From Rhizobium sp. BK650 (lineage in GTDB: Bacteria > Pseudomonadota > Alphaproteobacteria > Rhizobiales > Rhizobiaceae): a stretch of 64,000 bases of DNA. The stretch is from positions 62,001 through 126,000 of the forward strand of contig NZ_JACIBK010000005.1 in NCBI RefSeq assembly GCF_014195325.1, in the 5' to 3' direction. Below the pieces are notes generated by a model, which made no database searches, was not told the DNA's origin, and saw only the letters and a list, made by a program, of their open reading frames with translations. How positions within the stretch are numbered: the stretch's first letter is position 1; each line of letters starts with the position of its first letter. The position numbers and the translations under genes are program-made. Shown here piece after piece: positions 62,026-64,000 of this stretch.

Positions 62026-62042
62026 TCGTCTTTAAAAGACGA
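62026..62042. promoter_or_regulatory. Inverted repeat TCGTCTT-TAA-AAGACGA
   Basis: Two exact 7-base arms with a 3-base spacer, about 140 bases upstream of the MFS gene and opposite to the LacI gene beyond it. Position fits an operator. It lacks the central CG of classical LacI operators, so the binding protein is not clear. Confidence 0.4.
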
Positions 62043-62178
62043 GCACGTGTCTGAACCTAGTCAAGGTTGCTGTTGCGGTTGTCGTCAACAAGATATATCT
62101 CGGAAATGCTACTCGAAATTGTCTCTCTCACCATCATTGAAGCCATACTCCCAACCGATCACCTCCCGGAGCGATCGA

Positions 62179-63369
62179 ATGCATCTCCAGCCGCAACACC
62201 GGATCTATGTCTGCTTCTTTCTCTTCGCCATTTCCATGGGAGCGCTGCTTTCGCGCCTGCCCGACCTTCAGGACACTTTGGGCGTCAACAAATCCGAACT
62301 CGGCCTGACGCTGATCGGCGCGGCGATCGGGGCACTGATTTCCCTGACCTTCGCGTCCCCGCTGATTGCAAAGTTCGGCGCGCGCAGGACGGCATTTCTA
62401 ACGGTGCTTGGCACGTCGGCGCTGCTGGCAACGATCCCCTCGGTCAACGCCGCCTGGTTGGTTTTCTTCATCCTTTCCTGTGAGGGCCTGCTGGCGGGTG
62501 CGCTGGAGATCAATCTCAATGTCGAGATCGACCGCATTGAAGCTCAGCTCGGTCGGGGGGTGATGAACAGGGCGCATGGCTTCTGGAGCCTTGGTTTCTT
62601 TCTGACCGCGCTCGTTGGCTCGGCCGTTCGTCAGGCCGGCATGCCCATGCAGCTCCATCTGGCGCTGACATTCACCTTCGTCTTGATCGTCGGTACGGCC
62701 GTCATCTCGGGTATTAAGAATGCGCCGTCCCGTCCCGGAGTTGAGCATGTAGGAGGTCCAAGCGTAGCATTGCCGACATGGGGACTGATGCCACTTTGCA
62801 TCATCGGCATTGCCGCCTTTCTGGTGGAGGGTGCCGGCATCGACTGGTCAGCCATTTACATGCGCGACGCCTTCGCGGTCGAGCCTTTCGTCGGCGGCCT
62901 CGGACTAACTCTTTTTACGTTCTTCATGGCTCTCGCCCGCCTATTCGTCGATCCTCTGGTCGACCGATTTGGTGCGCGTGCGGTCGCGACCTTTCTGCTG
63001 GTTCTCTCCATTGCAGGCCTCTGCGCCGTCTGGCTCGCGCCCTACCCCTATGTCGCACTGTTCGGCTTCGCACTGATGGGCGCCGGCTGCAGTGCGGTCT
63101 ATCCGCTCGCTGTCTCCGCAGCGGCGCAGCGGACAGATCGCCCAGCCCATCTGAATGTTGCAGCGCTCGGGCAGATGTCCTTCGTCGTCTTCTTCCTGGC
63201 GCCGCCGCTGCTCGGCTTTGTTGCCGAGCATGCCGGCATCAGGGTTGCTTATCTCGTCTGCTTGCCAATTATCATTGCAGCTTTGTGCCTCATAAAAGCG
63301 CTGAAGCCGCGTGGCGCTGACGCCAAAGTTGGGATCGGGAGCGAAGGCAATCAGGCAGCCCGGGTATAA
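62179..63369 (+). CDS. MFS transporter (YbjJ-like)
   Basis: A 396-residue inner-membrane transporter with about 12 hydrophobic segments. HRIYVCFFLFAISMGALLSR at the start, RLPDLQDTLGVNKSELGLTL, and MNRAHGFWSLGFF in helix 4-5 are characteristic of YbjJ-type major facilitators. Conserved charged residues occur in the FGARRTAFLT loop. The ATG at 62179 has CGGAG eight bases upstream; an in-frame extension to 62020 is Cys-rich and unlikely. Substrate unknown. It converges on a LacI-type gene, which may control it or a locus outside the window. Confidence 0.9.
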   Translation: MHLQPQHRIYVCFFLFAISMGALLSRLPDLQDTLGVNKSELGLTLIGAAIGALISLTFASPLIAKFGARRTAFLTVLGTSALLATIPSVNAAWLVFFILSCEGLLAGALEINLNVEIDRIEAQLGRGVMNRAHGFWSLGFFLTALVGSAVRQAGMPMQLHLALTFTFVLIVGTAVISGIKNAPSRPGVEHVGGPSVALPTWGLMPLCIIGIAAFLVEGAGIDWSAIYMRDAFAVEPFVGGLGLTLFTFFMALARLFVDPLVDRFGARAVATFLLVLSIAGLCAVWLAPYPYVALFGFALMGAGCSAVYPLAVSAAAQRTDRPAHLNVAALGQMSFVVFFLAPPLLGFVAEHAGIRVAYLVCLPIIIAALCLIKALKPRGADAKVGIGSEGNQAARV

Positions 63370-63405
63370 ATGATCGGCTAGCGGTTGATCTCAGCCCCGG
63401 TCGGA

Positions 63406-64000
63406 TTAGCCAGCAGAGCGGCGAACCACAAGCCTACAGGGCAATCGCTCAATACCGGGCGCGACCATCTCGCCTTTCGACAGGCCGAGGATTGCAAGTC
63501 CCGCCCGGTGGCCGAGCTCCTTCAGCTCCATATCGACGGTCGTGAGCGGCGGACGCGTCTGCCGTGAGACGACCTCCCAATTGTCGAAACCGACGACAGC
63601 CACGTCGCCAGGGATCGAAATATCTCTGTCACGCAATGCATCGATGACGCCACGCGCTATCTCGTCGCTGCCGCAAAATATTCCATCCGGTCTCGGTCCG
63701 GGTCGTGAGTAAACCATTTCAATCGCAGCATGGCCCCACTCTTCGGACCAGTCGCCGAACATGACCTCGGCCATCGGCCCCACGAGCTCCCGATAGGCCT
63801 CGGCGCGAATACAGGCGGCACGATAGTTTACCTCACCGGTAACGTGGAGGATGCGTGACCGGCCGAAGCGCTGAAGATGTTGGACCGCCAACCGCGCTCC
63901 CTGAGCGTCGTCGGGATGAAAGCTCACGCTATCGGCTGGCCCCTGCGCGAAGACATAGACAACCGGAATACCGAGCTCGGTCAGTTCCGGCGGCGGCTCC
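63406..64000 (-). CDS. LacI-family regulator, C-terminal part (start beyond the window)
   Basis: The frame is open to the window edge and gives about 197 residues of the periplasmic-binding-protein-like sensor domain. It includes VVYVFAQGPADSVSFHPDDA, RILHVTGEVNYRAACIRAEA, RPDGIFCGSDEIARGVIDAL and DVAVVGFDNWEVVSRQTRPP with the LTTVDMELKELGHRAGLAIL segment, the standard LacI/PurR layout. The helix-turn-helix N-terminus lies outside the window. It would bind a sugar-like effector; the regulated genes cannot be stated. Confidence 0.9.
   Translation of the reverse strand, partial: EPPPELTELGIPVVYVFAQGPADSVSFHPDDAQGARLAVQHLQRFGRSRILHVTGEVNYRAACIRAEAYRELVGPMAEVMFGDWSEEWGHAAIEMVYSRPGPRPDGIFCGSDEIARGVIDALRDRDISIPGDVAVVGFDNWEVVSRQTRPPLTTVDMELKELGHRAGLAILGLSKGEMVAPGIERLPCRLVVRRSAG

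Overview
The window looks like a piece of a Rhizobiaceae genome (Rhizobium/Agrobacterium/Sinorhizobium group). The evidence is high GC, tight operons with 1-4 base ATGA/TGATG stop-start overlaps, ExoF-, ExoQ- and ExoP-like polysaccharide proteins, a DUF4167-like domain otherwise known from Rhizobiales, and a dense run of ABC-importer sugar and amino-acid loci. No rRNA, tRNA, CRISPR, transposase or prophage was recognised, and the replicon type cannot be judged.

Bases 1-2350 hold the end of an aldo/keto reductase and a convergent FtsI-type penicillin-binding protein. Bases 3147-4371 encode a Tat-exported L,D-transpeptidase and an OmpA-domain lipoprotein, followed by a perfect 36-bp palindrome.

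Bases 4582-32965 form one large Wzx/Wzy-type exopolysaccharide locus in several transcription units. They are: an ExoF-like export protein plus a Wzx flippase (+); a six-gene, fully overlapping minus-strand operon for a 3-amino-sugar, probably uronic (acetyltransferase, Gfo/Idh dehydrogenase, aminotransferase, second acyltransferase, epimerase, second aminotransferase); a LuxR-type regulator with a defective receiver (+); wecB-type glycosyltransferase, priming glycosyl-phosphate transferase, UDP-glucuronate decarboxylase and a CgeB-like/TPR glycosyltransferase (-); a PhyH-type Fe(II) dioxygenase (+); a Wzy polymerase overlapping a secreted beta-helix protein (-); three glycosyltransferases and an ExoP-like Wzz/BY-kinase (+); and gmd/fcl for GDP-L-fucose. 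The polymer is inferred to contain fucose, a UDP-xylose-derived sugar and a decorated 3-amino sugar. A GAF/degenerate-GGDEF/EAL phosphodiesterase lies at the right edge and may tie the locus to c-di-GMP.

Bases 35062-40426 hold a GntR repressor divergent from an M20 amidohydrolase and a polar amino-acid type ABC importer, with a near-perfect 30-bp palindrome between them as likely operator. Bases 40667-44025 hold small rhizobial genes, a MYG1 protein, and a DUF4167-like mini-protein coupled to a fatty-acid desaturase. Bases 44055-50903 hold a LuxR-type regulator, a PotABCD-like importer, a short-chain dehydrogenase and a zinc dehydrogenase, plus an Ldh2-family gene remnant.

Bases 51247-61926 are a sugar-catabolic island: AraC regulator, GH4 glycosidase, DeoR regulator, BadF/BcrA-type sugar kinase, CUT1-type ABC importer, SIS-domain isomerase, KbaZ/GatZ-like protein and a UgpC/MalK ATPase. 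It is best read as uptake and breakdown of an alpha-galactoside or galactosamine-type sugar. The window ends with an MFS transporter and part of a LacI regulator.
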